NCBI GenBank assembly: GCA_003023745.1
Contig: PXYV01000004.1
Coordinates: forward strand, 1-64,000
Direction: 5' to 3'
From: Sulfobacillus acidophilus
Lineage (GTDB): Bacteria > Bacillota > Sulfobacillia > Sulfobacillales > Sulfobacillaceae
DNA length: 64,000 nt
Position numbers and translations under genes: made by a program. Each line of letters starts with the position of its first letter. Positions within the stretch are counted from its first letter, which is position 1. The notes below the pieces were generated by a model. That model had not been told where the DNA came from. It ran no database searches and saw only the letters and a program-made list of their open reading frames with translations. Below are positions 16,200 to 25,354 of the stretch, in pieces.

Positions 16200-17359
16200 T
16201 CGCCCCGCATGGCGGCTATTTAGCTGAGCAAGAATTGCCGGTGGCGATTGCGCAGGAATTGCGTCATGCTTTTGATCATTTGCCCGCCATCCCAATTGAC
16301 CGCTTTCAACTGGACGACGCCATTTGTCTGGCTTGGGGCGTCTTTAGCCCCCTGCGCGGATTTCAAAATCGGCACGAGGTACAATCGGTCTTAAAGAATA
16401 TGCATTTACCCAGCGGAGCCATTTGGCCCATTCCCATCACATTACCGATTTCAGGCGCTATCTCAGCCCGCATTAAAAAATCGCGGTTGGTCCGATTAGT
16501 ACACGCCGGGCAAACTCGGGCGTTGCTGCATGTGGACGACATTTTCTGGCAAGATCCCGAGGAAGAAGCCGCAATCATCTATGGGACCCGCGATCCGCAT
16601 CACCCCGGGGTCGCGCACGCCTTGACGATGAGTCCCATCCGCCTTGCCGGCCCCGTGACACTGACACAAGAGCCCCAATGGCCCCAATCCCCGGTGCTCA
16701 CTCCCCGGGCCATGCGAACGCTCATTCGTGAGCGCGGATGGTCCACCGTTGCTGCCTTTCAGACTCGCAATCCCTTGCATCGCGCGCATGAATATGTTCA
16801 AAAAGTAGTGCTCGAGCAGGTTGATGGTTTAGTCATTCATCCGCTCATCGGAACGACCAAGCGCGACGATGTGCCGGTCGCCGTGCGCTGGCACATTTAC
16901 GAAACGTTGTTGAAGGAATACTACCCCCTTCACCGCACCGGCCTTTCGGGATTTCCCGCAGCCATGCGCTATGCCGGCCCGCGAGAGGCGGTACTGCATG
17001 CGTTGGCTCGCAAAAACTATGGCTTCTCCCACTTCATTATCGGCCGCGATCACGCTGGCGTGGGGACCTACTACCATCCCCAAGCCAGCCAGCAAATTTT
17101 CGACCAGTTCGACCCCGCTGAACTCGGTATTACCATCATCGCCAGCGAGCCGGCATTTTACTGCCGCAAGTGCGAGCAAATGGCCACGAAAAACACCTGC
17201 CCGCACCAAGAGACGGACCATGAAGCGCTCTCGGGAACACGCGTGCGCGCTACGCTAGAGCAAGGTGGTAGCTTGCCGCCCACAGTCATCCGCCCTGAAG
17301 TCGAAGCTATCCTGGCCGCCTACTATCAGCAACGGTTAAGCGACTCGATGGACAGATGA
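16181..17359 (+). CDS. sat: Sulfate adenylyltransferase (ATP sulfurylase)
   Basis: Sat activates sulfate with ATP to form APS. The 392-residue protein shows the nucleotide-binding 'QTRNPLHRAHE' (HxxH), 'GRDHAGVG' and a zinc-type site 'YCRKCEQMATKNTCPH', typical of the single-domain bacterial and archaeal form without a fused APS kinase. The ATG at 16181 has AGGAG about 9 nt upstream and lies within the end of cysH, so the two are translationally linked. Product and substrate match: Sat makes APS and CysH reduces it. The sulfite could then serve cysteine synthesis or the sulfolipid synthase encoded at 11253-12422. Confidence 0.94.
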   Translation: MRTPSLIAPHGGYLAEQELPVAIAQELRHAFDHLPAIPIDRFQLDDAICLAWGVFSPLRGFQNRHEVQSVLKNMHLPSGAIWPIPITLPISGAISARIKKSRLVRLVHAGQTRALLHVDDIFWQDPEEEAAIIYGTRDPHHPGVAHALTMSPIRLAGPVTLTQEPQWPQSPVLTPRAMRTLIRERGWSTVAAFQTRNPLHRAHEYVQKVVLEQVDGLVIHPLIGTTKRDDVPVAVRWHIYETLLKEYYPLHRTGLSGFPAAMRYAGPREAVLHALARKNYGFSHFIIGRDHAGVGTYYHPQASQQIFDQFDPAELGITIIASEPAFYCRKCEQMATKNTCPHQETDHEALSGTRVRATLEQGGSLPPTVIRPEVEAILAAYYQQRLSDSMDR

Positions 17360-17547
17360 TCCGACTTGCGCCAGAGCGCGTCTACTGCCGTAAGCGTTGC
17401 CGGCGTACTGGGCGACTTGGATGTTGTACTTGCCGCCCAGCGAGTTTGGTTCTCAAGAGCCCCGGCGTTGTCCACCGGGGAATCCAAACGTGTTCCCCGT
17501 TAGCCTCCAATCTTGTCCAGTGCCGGTTTGGCGTAAGCCTACAGAGA

Positions 17548-18132
17548 CTAGCCACCCGCATCTATGTGGGTCAACCATTGGGCGATGGCCTCTAGTTCTT
17601 TCGGACTAATCGTGTGCCCCATGGCGTAGTCTCGGGCGTGAACATGAGCCCCGAGCTGCTCCAACGTCTTTCGCATGGTCTGGCCGCGATCGAACGGGAC
17701 CACCGGATCCTGCCGCCCATGACCCCAAAACACTGGCACATCACGCAAGGGCTTGTCGGTCGCATGGCTCGTTAGCGGCGGCGCACTAAGACTCACCACC
17801 GCCTGAATATTGCGGGCGCGCCGATGCACGGCCGTTGCACAGGCCATGAGTCCCCCTTGACTAAACCCTAGCAAAATCACTGAACCGGCATCCGCTTGTT
17901 GATCAATCAGCGCATTTAGCGCGGCCACGCTCTCATCAATCTGGCCGGCATCGCTCACGAACCAGGCGTATCCCGGATGCATTGAAAACGGCGCCCGCAC
18001 GCTGATAACGCGGGTATCCGCCCCAAACACAAACGCGAGGGGCAACAAGTCCTCTTCGTCGCTGCCTCGGCCATGCAGCATCACCGCTAGCCTGTGACCA
18101 GTGGCCACCGCTTCGCGAAAATACAGGGTCAT
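17548..18132 (-). CDS. Phospholipase/carboxylesterase family alpha/beta hydrolase
   Basis: The 194-residue alpha/beta hydrolase is of the YpfH/carboxylesterase type. It has the oxyanion segment 'MLHGRGSDEEDLLPLA', the nucleophile elbow 'LLGFSQGG' (Ser), the acid in 'GHGRQDPVVP' (Asp) and the catalytic His in 'YAMGHTIS'. The length matches the family. The ATG at 18132 is preceded by GGGAGG at about 8 nt. It is divergent from the acyl-CoA ligase gene, with about 180 bp between them for promoters. The natural ester substrate cannot be predicted. Confidence 0.85.
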   Translation of the reverse strand: MTLYFREAVATGHRLAVMLHGRGSDEEDLLPLAFVFGADTRVISVRAPFSMHPGYAWFVSDAGQIDESVAALNALIDQQADAGSVILLGFSQGGLMACATAVHRRARNIQAVVSLSAPPLTSHATDKPLRDVPVFWGHGRQDPVVPFDRGQTMRKTLEQLGAHVHARDYAMGHTISPKELEAIAQWLTHIDAGG

Positions 18133-18309
18133 CCTAGGCACCTCCCGTTCTTCATCATGCCATCTGCCCCGTTGTTGCGTCAAAGTGCAAGTCACTGCAT
18201 CATGCATGAGTGGACAAGGCGGCCTTCAGGAGCGCCGTCTATCGGACGGCAGGAAAATCGGAGTTCGTCACGAATTGAATCAGGACAACATGAGGCAGGA
18301 GGTTATACG

Positions 18310-19839
18310 ATGCCGGTTTCTGGTCCCGCACTTCCGTCGGACAGATTTTTACTGGTGTGGCCACAAATTCAAAAAATCGCTCGAGACTTCCCCGACCGCG
18401 AGGCAATTGTCTCGCCGAGCGGCCGCCTCACCTATCGGCAGTTAGTGAACAACGTCTTATCATATCTGGCCGGGCTGCAGTCGCTGGGTTTAACGACCGG
18501 ATCGCGCGTCGCTGCGATGTTGGGGAACGACAGTCCCTACGTCATCGCCTACTTGGCTACCTTAGCGGGTGCCATGGTGTTTATCCCGCTGAACACGCGC
18601 TTGGCCCGTCCCGAAGTGTCCGATATCTTGAGACACGCCGAGCCCAGCCTCATTATTACCGACGACAATCTGATGGCGCAGGTGCCTGAAACATTTTCCG
18701 GACGCGTCATGGCCCTATCCCACTGGCAGCGCCATGTCCAGTCCCAAAAGGACGCGCCGTTGCTTTTAGCCTCTGCGAGCGCCGACGATGTCGCGCTCAT
18801 TTTCTACACTTCCGGCACGACCGGCCACCCCAAGGGTGTCATGCTGACGCACCAAAATATTGCCACCCAGTTCTTTCAGTCCACCAGTGCCCTCTTGGGC
18901 ATCCGCACCGACGACCGCGTCGCGTGCGTGTTCCCTTTGTTTCATACCGCTCAACATGTGTTCTTACAGCCTCCCTTGACGATTGGAGCCACCGTAGTTA
19001 TTGACAGTTTCTCCCCTAAACGGGTATCTTCGCACTTAGCCGACGAGCGGATCACGATCTTTTTTGCCGTCCCCGCCATGTATCACATCTTGTTGCAAGA
19101 TCCCGATTTCTCAGCTGCGACACTTCCCACCGTTCGCCTGTTGGCATATGGCGGCAGCATCATGCCAATCGACACAGTTTGGGCTGTAAAACAACGGTTT
19201 CCACAGGCCGCTATTCACAATTTGTATGGCCAAACCGAAAACAGTCCAGCTGTCAGTGGGCTGGATGACCGCTACGTCCTCACCAAGCCGGGTTCCGTTG
19301 GACGACCCCTACCTGGCATGTCCGTCGCCATCTTTGACGACTTAGACCATGAGGTCCCGCCGGGCGTCGTCGGCGAAGTGGTGACGCAAGGCGTTAACTT
19401 GATGAAGGGATACTATCATGACGCGCAGGGCACGGCGTTGGCGCTGCGCGGCGGATGGTACCACACCGGAGACCTTGGATATCTCGACGAAGAGGGGTTC
19501 TTGTACGTCATCGATCGCAAGAAGGATATGATTATCCGCGGTGGACAAAATGTCTATCCCATTGAGGTAGAAAATGTTCTCTACCAACACCCGGGCGTGT
19601 TGGAATGTGCCGTTATCGGTGTGCCGCATCCGATTTTAGGCGAAGAAATTGTTGCCGTGATTGTCCAAAAGCCGGGATGGAAAGTGACTGCTGACCAAAT
19701 GTCGGAATTCGCCCACGGACGGATTGCCACCTATAAAATTCCTGTGCGCTATCATTTTGTTGATAAGCTTCCGCATAATGCCAGCGGCAAGATTCTTAAA
19801 CGGGAGTTGCGCAACTTGGCCCGAGACGGTGTTTTATAG
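18310..19839 (+). CDS. AMP-forming acyl-CoA synthetase (long/medium-chain ligase-like)
   Basis: This 509-residue ANL superfamily enzyme adenylates a carboxylic acid and couples it to CoA. Motifs are the P-loop 'IFYTSGTTGHPKGVMLTH', 'NLYGQTENS' (A5 core), 'YHTGDLGYLDEEGF' (A7), the hinge 'IDRKKDMIIRGGQNVYPIEV' (A8) and the C-terminal catalytic Lys in 'SGKILKREL' (A10). The best match in style is fatty-acid-CoA ligases of the FadD/MenE-like group, but the chain length is not predictable. The ATG at 18310 follows AGGAGG by 7 nt; the longer upstream open frame is not coding. It stands alone, followed by 210 bp before moaA. Confidence 0.9.
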   Translation: MPVSGPALPSDRFLLVWPQIQKIARDFPDREAIVSPSGRLTYRQLVNNVLSYLAGLQSLGLTTGSRVAAMLGNDSPYVIAYLATLAGAMVFIPLNTRLARPEVSDILRHAEPSLIITDDNLMAQVPETFSGRVMALSHWQRHVQSQKDAPLLLASASADDVALIFYTSGTTGHPKGVMLTHQNIATQFFQSTSALLGIRTDDRVACVFPLFHTAQHVFLQPPLTIGATVVIDSFSPKRVSSHLADERITIFFAVPAMYHILLQDPDFSAATLPTVRLLAYGGSIMPIDTVWAVKQRFPQAAIHNLYGQTENSPAVSGLDDRYVLTKPGSVGRPLPGMSVAIFDDLDHEVPPGVVGEVVTQGVNLMKGYYHDAQGTALALRGGWYHTGDLGYLDEEGFLYVIDRKKDMIIRGGQNVYPIEVENVLYQHPGVLECAVIGVPHPILGEEIVAVIVQKPGWKVTADQMSEFAHGRIATYKIPVRYHFVDKLPHNASGKILKRELRNLARDGVL

Positions 19840-20049
19840 AATCGACCCCATCGGCGTTTCGCCTCAAGGCTCGAGTAGGTTCAGACATCATCCCCTGCAA
19901 CTCGCCACAGGCACTACCCGTTCAAGGCAGAGGCTTTATTCGGTCGACGCCGCAGCATGCGGACACGGACAACGCTCCGACGCTCCCCCAACCAGTGCCC
20001 CACATGTTACAATATTATAAGGCAAGCCGCCTGGAGGGAGGGAGCACAG

Positions 20050-21063
20050 ATGTCGCACACAACCGATCGGCTAGGACGGCCCTTGCAGGATTTGCGCATT
20101 TCCGTCACGGATCGGTGTAATTTCCGTTGTGTATATTGCATGCCCAAGGCCGTTTTTGGACCCTCCTTCGCATTTTTGCCGCGTCAGGAGTTATTGACGT
20201 TCGAAGAGATTGTCCGCGTAGCGTCTATTTTTGCTGAACTTGGGGTGCACAAGATCCGCCTGACGGGCGGGGAGCCTTTGGTGCGCAAAGATATTGAACA
20301 ACTGGTGTCTCAATTACGGGTGATTACCGGTATTGACGACCTGGCGATGACCACCAATGGGTCCCTGTTGACCCGCGAACGGGCCCAGCGCCTGAAGGAC
20401 GCCGGGCTTATGCGGGTTACCGTCAGCCTGGATTCGTTAGACAATGACAAATTTCAGGCCATCAACGATGTGAAATTCCCGGTGAAGCGCGTGATTGAGG
20501 CCATCGACAACGCCGCCCAGGTCGGTCTGGCGCCTATCAAGATTAATATGGTGGTCAAACGCCAGGTTAATGACAGCGACGTGCTCCCCATGGCCGAATA
20601 CTTTCGCGGGACAGGACACATCCTTCGATTTATCGAATATATGGATGTGGGAACCGCGAATGGCTGGCGCTTAGATGATGTGGTACCCGCAAGCGAGATC
20701 GTAGCCAGGATTGAGTCGAAGTGGCCTTTGATTCCCATTGCTCCCAAGCGCTCCGGCGACGTGGCACGACGCTTTCGCTATCAAGACGGCGCGGGCGAAA
20801 TCGGCGTCATTAGTTCCGTCAGCCAGCCATTTTGCCAAAACTGTAGTCGAGCCCGCCTCTCCCCCGAAGGCCAATTGTTTCTGTGCCTTTTTGCCCAAAC
20901 GGGCTTTGATTTGCGTCGATGGCTGCGGAAGGGTCATGATGACAGCGAGATTCGCCGCGTCATTGAGAATATCTGGCAGGGACGTTCGGTTCGCTATTCA
21001 GAAGAGCGCAGCGAACAAACGGTGGGCATCCCCAAAGTGGAGATGTTCCGCATCGGAGGATAG
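20050..21063 (+). CDS. moaA: GTP 3',8-cyclase (molybdenum cofactor biosynthesis)
   Basis: MoaA is the radical SAM enzyme that converts GTP to 3',8-cyclo-GTP, the first step of molybdopterin synthesis. The N-terminal cluster motif is 'CNFRCVYC'. The C-terminal second 4Fe-4S cluster is visible as 'CQNCSRARLSPEGQLFLC'. The protein ends with the 'GG' needed for activity. The length of 337 residues is normal. The start is the ATG at 20050 with GGAGGGAG upstream. It is followed 30 bp later by folE, so two GTP-consuming pterin enzymes share an operon. The other moa/moe genes are not in the window. Confidence 0.95.
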   Translation: MSHTTDRLGRPLQDLRISVTDRCNFRCVYCMPKAVFGPSFAFLPRQELLTFEEIVRVASIFAELGVHKIRLTGGEPLVRKDIEQLVSQLRVITGIDDLAMTTNGSLLTRERAQRLKDAGLMRVTVSLDSLDNDKFQAINDVKFPVKRVIEAIDNAAQVGLAPIKINMVVKRQVNDSDVLPMAEYFRGTGHILRFIEYMDVGTANGWRLDDVVPASEIVARIESKWPLIPIAPKRSGDVARRFRYQDGAGEIGVISSVSQPFCQNCSRARLSPEGQLFLCLFAQTGFDLRRWLRKGHDDSEIRRVIENIWQGRSVRYSEERSEQTVGIPKVEMFRIGG

Positions 21064-21093
21064 CGCAGCGCCCAGGAGAGAAGGCTTCTATTG

Positions 21094-21735
21094 ATGGCAG
21101 AGAGAAAGCTCCCAGGCAAACTGGCAAGTCAAGCGGAGTGGGATGTCGCGCAGGAACTTTTGGACGCCGCACCCGCTATGGACCAAGAAAAGATTCGGCG
21201 GGCCGTGTCGATGATCTTGGAAGCAATCGGCGAAGATCCGACGCGCGAAGGGTTACAAGAAACCCCGAGCCGGGTCGCACGGATGTATACGGAAATTTGT
21301 GCGGGATTGCATCAAGAGGGTCGGGACGTTCTAGCCACCCGCTTTCACGTGGACCACGACGAGGTGGTCTTGGTCAAGGATATTCACTTTTATTCGTTGT
21401 GTGAGCATCACCTTTTGCCTTTTTTCGGTGTTGCCCACGTAGCCTATCTCCCGAATCGAGGCATGGTGACAGGATTATCCAAGTTAGCCCGCCTCGTGGA
21501 GGTGTACGCCCGACGGCCGCAAGTGCAAGAACGCATGACCAACCAGATTGCCGATATCTTGGAAGAGGAGCTGTCCGCCGTGGGGACGTTTGTCATGGTG
21601 CAAGCAGAGCACCTGTGCATGTCGATGCGCGGCATTCAAAAACCCGGCAGTCACACCGTCACAACGGCAGCCCGAGGCGATTTTAACACCCGTCCAGAGC
21701 TTCGAAGCGAAATTTTGCGGCTGATTCAATCGTAG
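21094..21735 (+). CDS. folE: GTP cyclohydrolase I
   Basis: FolE converts GTP to dihydroneopterin triphosphate, the first step of folate synthesis. Diagnostic segments are '[18 protein letters not shown]', the zinc-binding '[20 protein letters not shown]', '[20 protein letters not shown]' and '[16 protein letters not shown]' with the second Cys ligand. The protein has 213 residues, slightly longer than the core owing to an N-terminal extension of about 30. I use the ATG at 21094; a TTG lies one codon upstream. It is downstream of moaA and 10 bp upstream of a methyltransferase gene, probably one transcript. Confidence 0.95.
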   Translation: MAERKLPGKLASQAEWDVAQELLDAAPAMDQEKIRRAVSMILEAIGEDPTREGLQETPSRVARMYTEICAGLHQEGRDVLATRFHVDHDEVVLVKDIHFYSLCEHHLLPFFGVAHVAYLPNRGMVTGLSKLARLVEVYARRPQVQERMTNQIADILEEELSAVGTFVMVQAEHLCMSMRGIQKPGSHTVTTAARGDFNTRPELRSEILRLIQS

Positions 21736-21745
21736 AGGAGCATAG

Positions 21746-22381
21746 ATGATGACATTGGACGAATATCTGGATGCAACCTTCATCCATGAGGACCCCCTCT
21801 TAGGTGAAATCAAACGGGACATTGTCGACCACGCCATGCCGGCCATCTATATTCCGATCGTGACGGCGGCAACTTTGCATTGGCTCATTAAAGCTTTCGC
21901 CCGGCGTCAAGCCTTAGAGATCGGAGCCTTGGGAGGATATTCGGGGGTCTGGCTGGCTCGGGCTTTGCCGTCAGATGGGCACTTAACCTCGCTGGAACTG
22001 CGATCCGACTACCGCGATGTCGCGCTGGCCAACGTGCGCCGGGCCGGCCTCGCCGATCGCGTAACCTTCCGCGTCGGTCCGGCCGCCGCCAGCCTACGTG
22101 ACTTAGAAGCCGAAAACGCTCAGTTTGACTTTTTCTTTATTGATGCGGACAAAGAAAACTATCCCTTATATTTGGATTATGCCCTCAAGCTAGCGGAGCC
22201 GGGTGCAATTATTGCCGCCGACAATACGTTACAGGGGGGACACATTTTGGACCCGGACAACCACAGCAAAAACGTCGAGGCAATTCGTCACTTTAATCGC
22301 CAAGTGGCCAATCACCCGCACTTGTTGCCGTTGTTGCTGCCCATTGGTGACGGATTGACGCTGGCCCGCTACCAGCCTTAA
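21746..22381 (+). CDS. SAM-dependent O-methyltransferase (COMT-like, YrrM type)
   Basis: The 211-residue class I methyltransferase belongs to the cation-dependent O-methyltransferase family. It has SAM motif I 'ALEIGALGGYSGVWLARAL', motif 'LTSLELRSDY', 'FDFFFIDADKENYPLYLDYA' with the metal-binding Asp, and 'IIAADNTLQGGHI'. Relatives methylate catechols, tRNA hydroxyuridines (TrmR/YrrM) or small phenolics. The N-terminal 'IHEDPLLGEI' is also family-like. It follows folE by 10 bp with GAGGAG before the start. The substrate is uncertain; tRNA modification is a reasonable alternative given the YrrM resemblance. Confidence 0.82.
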   Translation: MMTLDEYLDATFIHEDPLLGEIKRDIVDHAMPAIYIPIVTAATLHWLIKAFARRQALEIGALGGYSGVWLARALPSDGHLTSLELRSDYRDVALANVRRAGLADRVTFRVGPAAASLRDLEAENAQFDFFFIDADKENYPLYLDYALKLAEPGAIIAADNTLQGGHILDPDNHSKNVEAIRHFNRQVANHPHLLPLLLPIGDGLTLARYQP

Positions 22382-22887
22382 ATCTGCTCCCTCGGCAGTT
22401 TGCCGTCGTGTCGATGATCGCGTGCGTACTGAATGGCGGCTCGATAGAGGTCGAGCGAATCGGATCGGCCGCTTTCTAAAATCACATCCAACAGCTCTGT
22501 CAAAGCGTCTCCATGATTGCCCATGCGCTCCAGCGTGAACGCGAAAAATACCTTTAATGCCAGATGATTGGGGTACTGACTGGTCGCGTCCGCCAGCACC
22601 TGATATGATTCGTGGACTCGGCCTACCGCCCTAAGGCTGGACCCTAATCCCAACATCGCGTCCACGCGGTGCATCTGGTCCAGATCCCCGGCCAGGGCTT
22701 GCTGATAATAGGCGATGGCCTCCTCTTCACGCCCTTGATTGTCCAATACCAGCGCCATCTCATACAAAAGACGCGGGTTCTCCGGATCCGCATTCAGCCA
22801 GACCTCGAGCCTGAGTCGCGCTTCATCCCATCGTCCGCGGGATTTGAGGTGGCGCACCAGCGACAAATCCGGACCCCCATCAGCCAT
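22378..22887 (-). CDS. Tetratricopeptide repeat protein
   Basis: This 169-residue soluble protein has about four TPR-like helical hairpins: 'RHLKSRGRWDEARLRLEVWL', 'LLYEMALVLDNQGREEEAIA', 'MLGLGSSLRAVGRVHESYQV' and 'FFAFTLERMGNHGDALTELL'. This arrangement matches a small TPR family found as a single-domain protein in Firmicutes. TPRs mediate protein contacts, so no enzymatic role is implied. The start is the ATG at 22887, with a GTG one codon upstream. It converges with the methyltransferase (4-nt overlap). The partner is unknown. Confidence 0.75.
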   Translation of the reverse strand: MADGGPDLSLVRHLKSRGRWDEARLRLEVWLNADPENPRLLYEMALVLDNQGREEEAIAYYQQALAGDLDQMHRVDAMLGLGSSLRAVGRVHESYQVLADATSQYPNHLALKVFFAFTLERMGNHGDALTELLDVILESGRSDSLDLYRAAIQYARDHRHDGKLPREQI

Positions 22888-23094
22888 CACTATCCACTTC
22901 CTTCACCAAAACTTTCACGGCAAAGCCTCCCCTTCGGGCTGAAAGAGGGACTACCTGCTCCTCCACGTTTGCCCTGTCTGGGGGCCAGGCCTAAAATACG
23001 GGAACTCTTAGCTATTTTACCACGACCATCTTGGAAATAACTGTAATATGGAAGCGGCCTGCTGCATAAGATGTTAACAAGGAGGGATAGTATC

Positions 23095-23361
23095 TTGCGT
23101 AACACAGCTCAAAATCCGTGGCGATCTGCCTTAGACCAGGCATTAGACCAACTAGCCCAGGCCGAACACGCCTTCGAGTGGGCCGACGCCGAATTTTCCG
23201 ACTATCACGCCTATCGGATTCAAGCCGCCAAAGAGCAAGTCGCCCTGATCCTGCGCCAAGCTCGGCATGCCTACGGTGTGCCGCCCGATCTGCAGCTGCC
23301 GCCAGGACCTCGAGCCGTTGATGCCATCACAGCGGGCGACCTGGCAGAATCGCGCCACTAG
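23095..23361 (+). CDS. DUF2508 (YaaL-like) small protein
   Basis: The short helical protein contains 'QLAQAEHAFEWADAEFSDYH' and 'IQAAKEQVALILRQARH', which match the DUF2508/YaaL pattern of one long helical hairpin. AGGAGGG (23081-23087) lies inside the longer open frame from 23071 and 8 nt before the TTG at 23095, so the TTG is the likely start, giving 88 residues. In Bacillus the family member is encoded near recR. Here it stands alone, and its end overlaps the convergent asnB by 35 nt. Function unknown. Confidence 0.65.
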   Translation: MRNTAQNPWRSALDQALDQLAQAEHAFEWADAEFSDYHAYRIQAAKEQVALILRQARHAYGVPPDLQLPPGPRAVDAITAGDLAESRH

Positions 23362-25237
23362 ACGGTGTTTGCGCCGCCTGACGGACGCCCTTGTCCACTA
23401 ATTCCTGGGTCCACAGCTCCAACATCAAGAGGGCATAACTTTGGCGCGCCGCAACCGGATTGTGAGCGGCTAACTGACCCAACAACGCCTGCACCGCTGA
23501 CCGTTGAAACCAACCGCGTTGGGTAAAGTGATGATCCGTCAGACTATCGTAGACGGTGTCGTAGAGGGGGCCTGCCATGAGCGCGGTAAGGGGAGTGGGA
23601 AAGCCATTTTTCGGACGCCACACGATTTCGCCAGGTAAATAGCGGCGCGCCACCTGGCGCAATACCCGTTTGTCCAGGCGGCCCGTGCGGCGCAGCGCCA
23701 ACGGGATCTGCAGTGCAAATTCGACAATGGCATGATCGCAGTATGGAACACGAATCTCGATATTGTGGTGCATGCCGATGCGGTCGGCTTTTAGTAACAC
23801 GTCATCCGGCAAAAACCAACGCACATCAAATCCCTGCATGGCCTGCAATTCCGAGAGATGGCTCACCGCCTGCCAATATTCGCGTACCGCAGCCGGACGG
23901 TCCGGATGCAGCAGATCTTTTGTCAACAGTCGCTCTTGTTCAGCTGGGCTAAAAGTCATCCCCACACCACGATAGCGTGCAGCCATCGGCTCCGCGGCGC
24001 GTGCGAACGCACCCGCTCCTTTAAATCCTTGGTTCACCCACCATTGCCGCAGGCGGTAAGGTACCTTACGCACCCATTGAAGACTCTGCACCTCTCCGTA
24101 TCCCGCGTATCCGCCAAAAATCTCATCCGCTCCCTCGCCAGAGAGCATCACCCGATGGAATTGGCCTGCCGCTTCTGCCACGCCATCCAGCGGCAAAACA
24201 GTGGGATCGCCCATCGGCTCGTCCAAAATATAGGCCAACTGCCGCACTCTGTCGGGCGTGATTTGGGAGTCCACGGCGATGCGGCGAATAGGAAAATGAT
24301 ACTGATCCGCGACCTGCTTGGCCCACCCAAATTCATCGTATCCGGGAAATCGTGCAGCAAAAGCCGCAGACCAAGCCTCTACCCTGGGCCCGTTCGCCTG
24401 CGACACCAGCGCTGCCAGCACACTAGAATCCAAGCCTCCTGACAAGAACAGACCCACGGGCACATCTGCCACCAAATGCGACTTGACGACATCGCTTAAA
24501 AGTTGGTCAAGCTGTCGAGCCCACTGGGTGATGGTTCCCTCAGTGATTGGCTCAACCACCGTCGGCTGCCAGTATAGCCAGCGTTCGCGGCGACCATCGG
24601 CCTTGACCCGAAGTGCTTCACCTGGTCGAAGTTTCGTCACGCGACGCATCAATGTATGGGGGGCCGGCGTAAATCGATGTCCCAGGTAACTCGCCAAAAA
24701 CCGCTCATCCACCGCCGGATTGAATTCGTTCAAACCTAAAAATGCTTTCATCTCAGAAGCAAACGCCAACGTGTGATCCATCTCCAAGATATAAAGCGGT
24801 TTTTGTCCGATCCGATCCCGTGCCAACAAGAGCTGTTGGCGCTCTTGGTCAAACACGGCCAGGGCAAACATGCCGGCAATGTGGGATAACAGGTTGTCTC
24901 CGTATTCTTCATACAGATGCACAAGCGTCTCGCCGTCGGCATCAGACCGCAAACGATGTCCCCGTGCCTTCAATTCGTGCTGCAAGTGGGGATAATTGTA
25001 TAATTCTCCATTGAAGACCGCCACGATCCGGCCATCTTCCGAAACATAAGGTTGGTGACCATGCGCCACGTCGATAATTGCCAGGCGTCGCATTCCAATC
25101 CCTAACCCGCGCTGCACAAAGGTTCCTTGTCCGTCCCGACCACGATGTTTCAAGAAATCCAGCATCGCCGTCAGTTCATGCTCCAAAACCAACCGATCTC
25201 GTCGCCAAATGCCCGCGATTCCGCAGATGGGTCTCAC
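23327..25237 (-). CDS. asnB: Asparagine synthase (glutamine-hydrolysing)
   Basis: AsnB converts aspartate and glutamine to asparagine. The class II amidotransferase domain (first about 200 residues) has 'CGIAGIW', 'HRGRDGQG' and 'FNGELYNY'. The synthetase domain has the PP-loop 'SGGLDSSV' and 'GEGADEIFGGY'. The nucleophile Cys must become residue 1 after Met removal, but the annotated GTG start at 25237 gives M-R-P-I-C. That GTG overlaps the only ribosome binding site (AAGGAG). The ATC codon at 25228-25226 sits 8 nt after AGGAG and directly before the Cys codon, so initiation at AUC (633 residues) is the likely truth. Removal of a short propeptide is the alternative. Confidence 0.92.
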   Translation of the reverse strand: MRPICGIAGIWRRDRLVLEHELTAMLDFLKHRGRDGQGTFVQRGLGIGMRRLAIIDVAHGHQPYVSEDGRIVAVFNGELYNYPHLQHELKARGHRLRSDADGETLVHLYEEYGDNLLSHIAGMFALAVFDQERQQLLLARDRIGQKPLYILEMDHTLAFASEMKAFLGLNEFNPAVDERFLASYLGHRFTPAPHTLMRRVTKLRPGEALRVKADGRRERWLYWQPTVVEPITEGTITQWARQLDQLLSDVVKSHLVADVPVGLFLSGGLDSSVLAALVSQANGPRVEAWSAAFAARFPGYDEFGWAKQVADQYHFPIRRIAVDSQITPDRVRQLAYILDEPMGDPTVLPLDGVAEAAGQFHRVMLSGEGADEIFGGYAGYGEVQSLQWVRKVPYRLRQWWVNQGFKGAGAFARAAEPMAARYRGVGMTFSPAEQERLLTKDLLHPDRPAAVREYWQAVSHLSELQAMQGFDVRWFLPDDVLLKADRIGMHHNIEIRVPYCDHAIVEFALQIPLALRRTGRLDKRVLRQVARRYLPGEIVWRPKNGFPTPLTALMAGPLYDTVYDSLTDHHFTQRGWFQRSAVQALLGQLAAHNPVAARQSYALLMLELWTQELVDKGVRQAAQTPSSGAILPGRPL

Positions 25238-25290
25238 TCCTTATGAATGGTTTGGGTATTTGACATCAGTATGTCCAGATTATCCGCAAA

Positions 25291-25317
25291 CCAAAAGATC
25301 TTCCCCGCATGGGAAGA
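25291..25317 (-). terminator. Rho-independent terminator downstream of rpoD
   Basis: On the minus strand a perfect 7-bp stem (25299-25305 with 25311-25317, 5-nt loop) is followed by TCTTTTGG. It lies 38 nt after the rpoD stop and before asnB, separating the two transcripts. Confidence 0.6.
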
Positions 25318-25354
25318 CGATTGGCGCCATCTCCTCGCTACACCGAATGACTCA

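Noticed and set aside
22669..23040. Plus-strand frame between the TPR gene and the DUF2508 gene
   Set aside because: It overlaps the TPR gene antisense, has no ribosome binding site and no domain.
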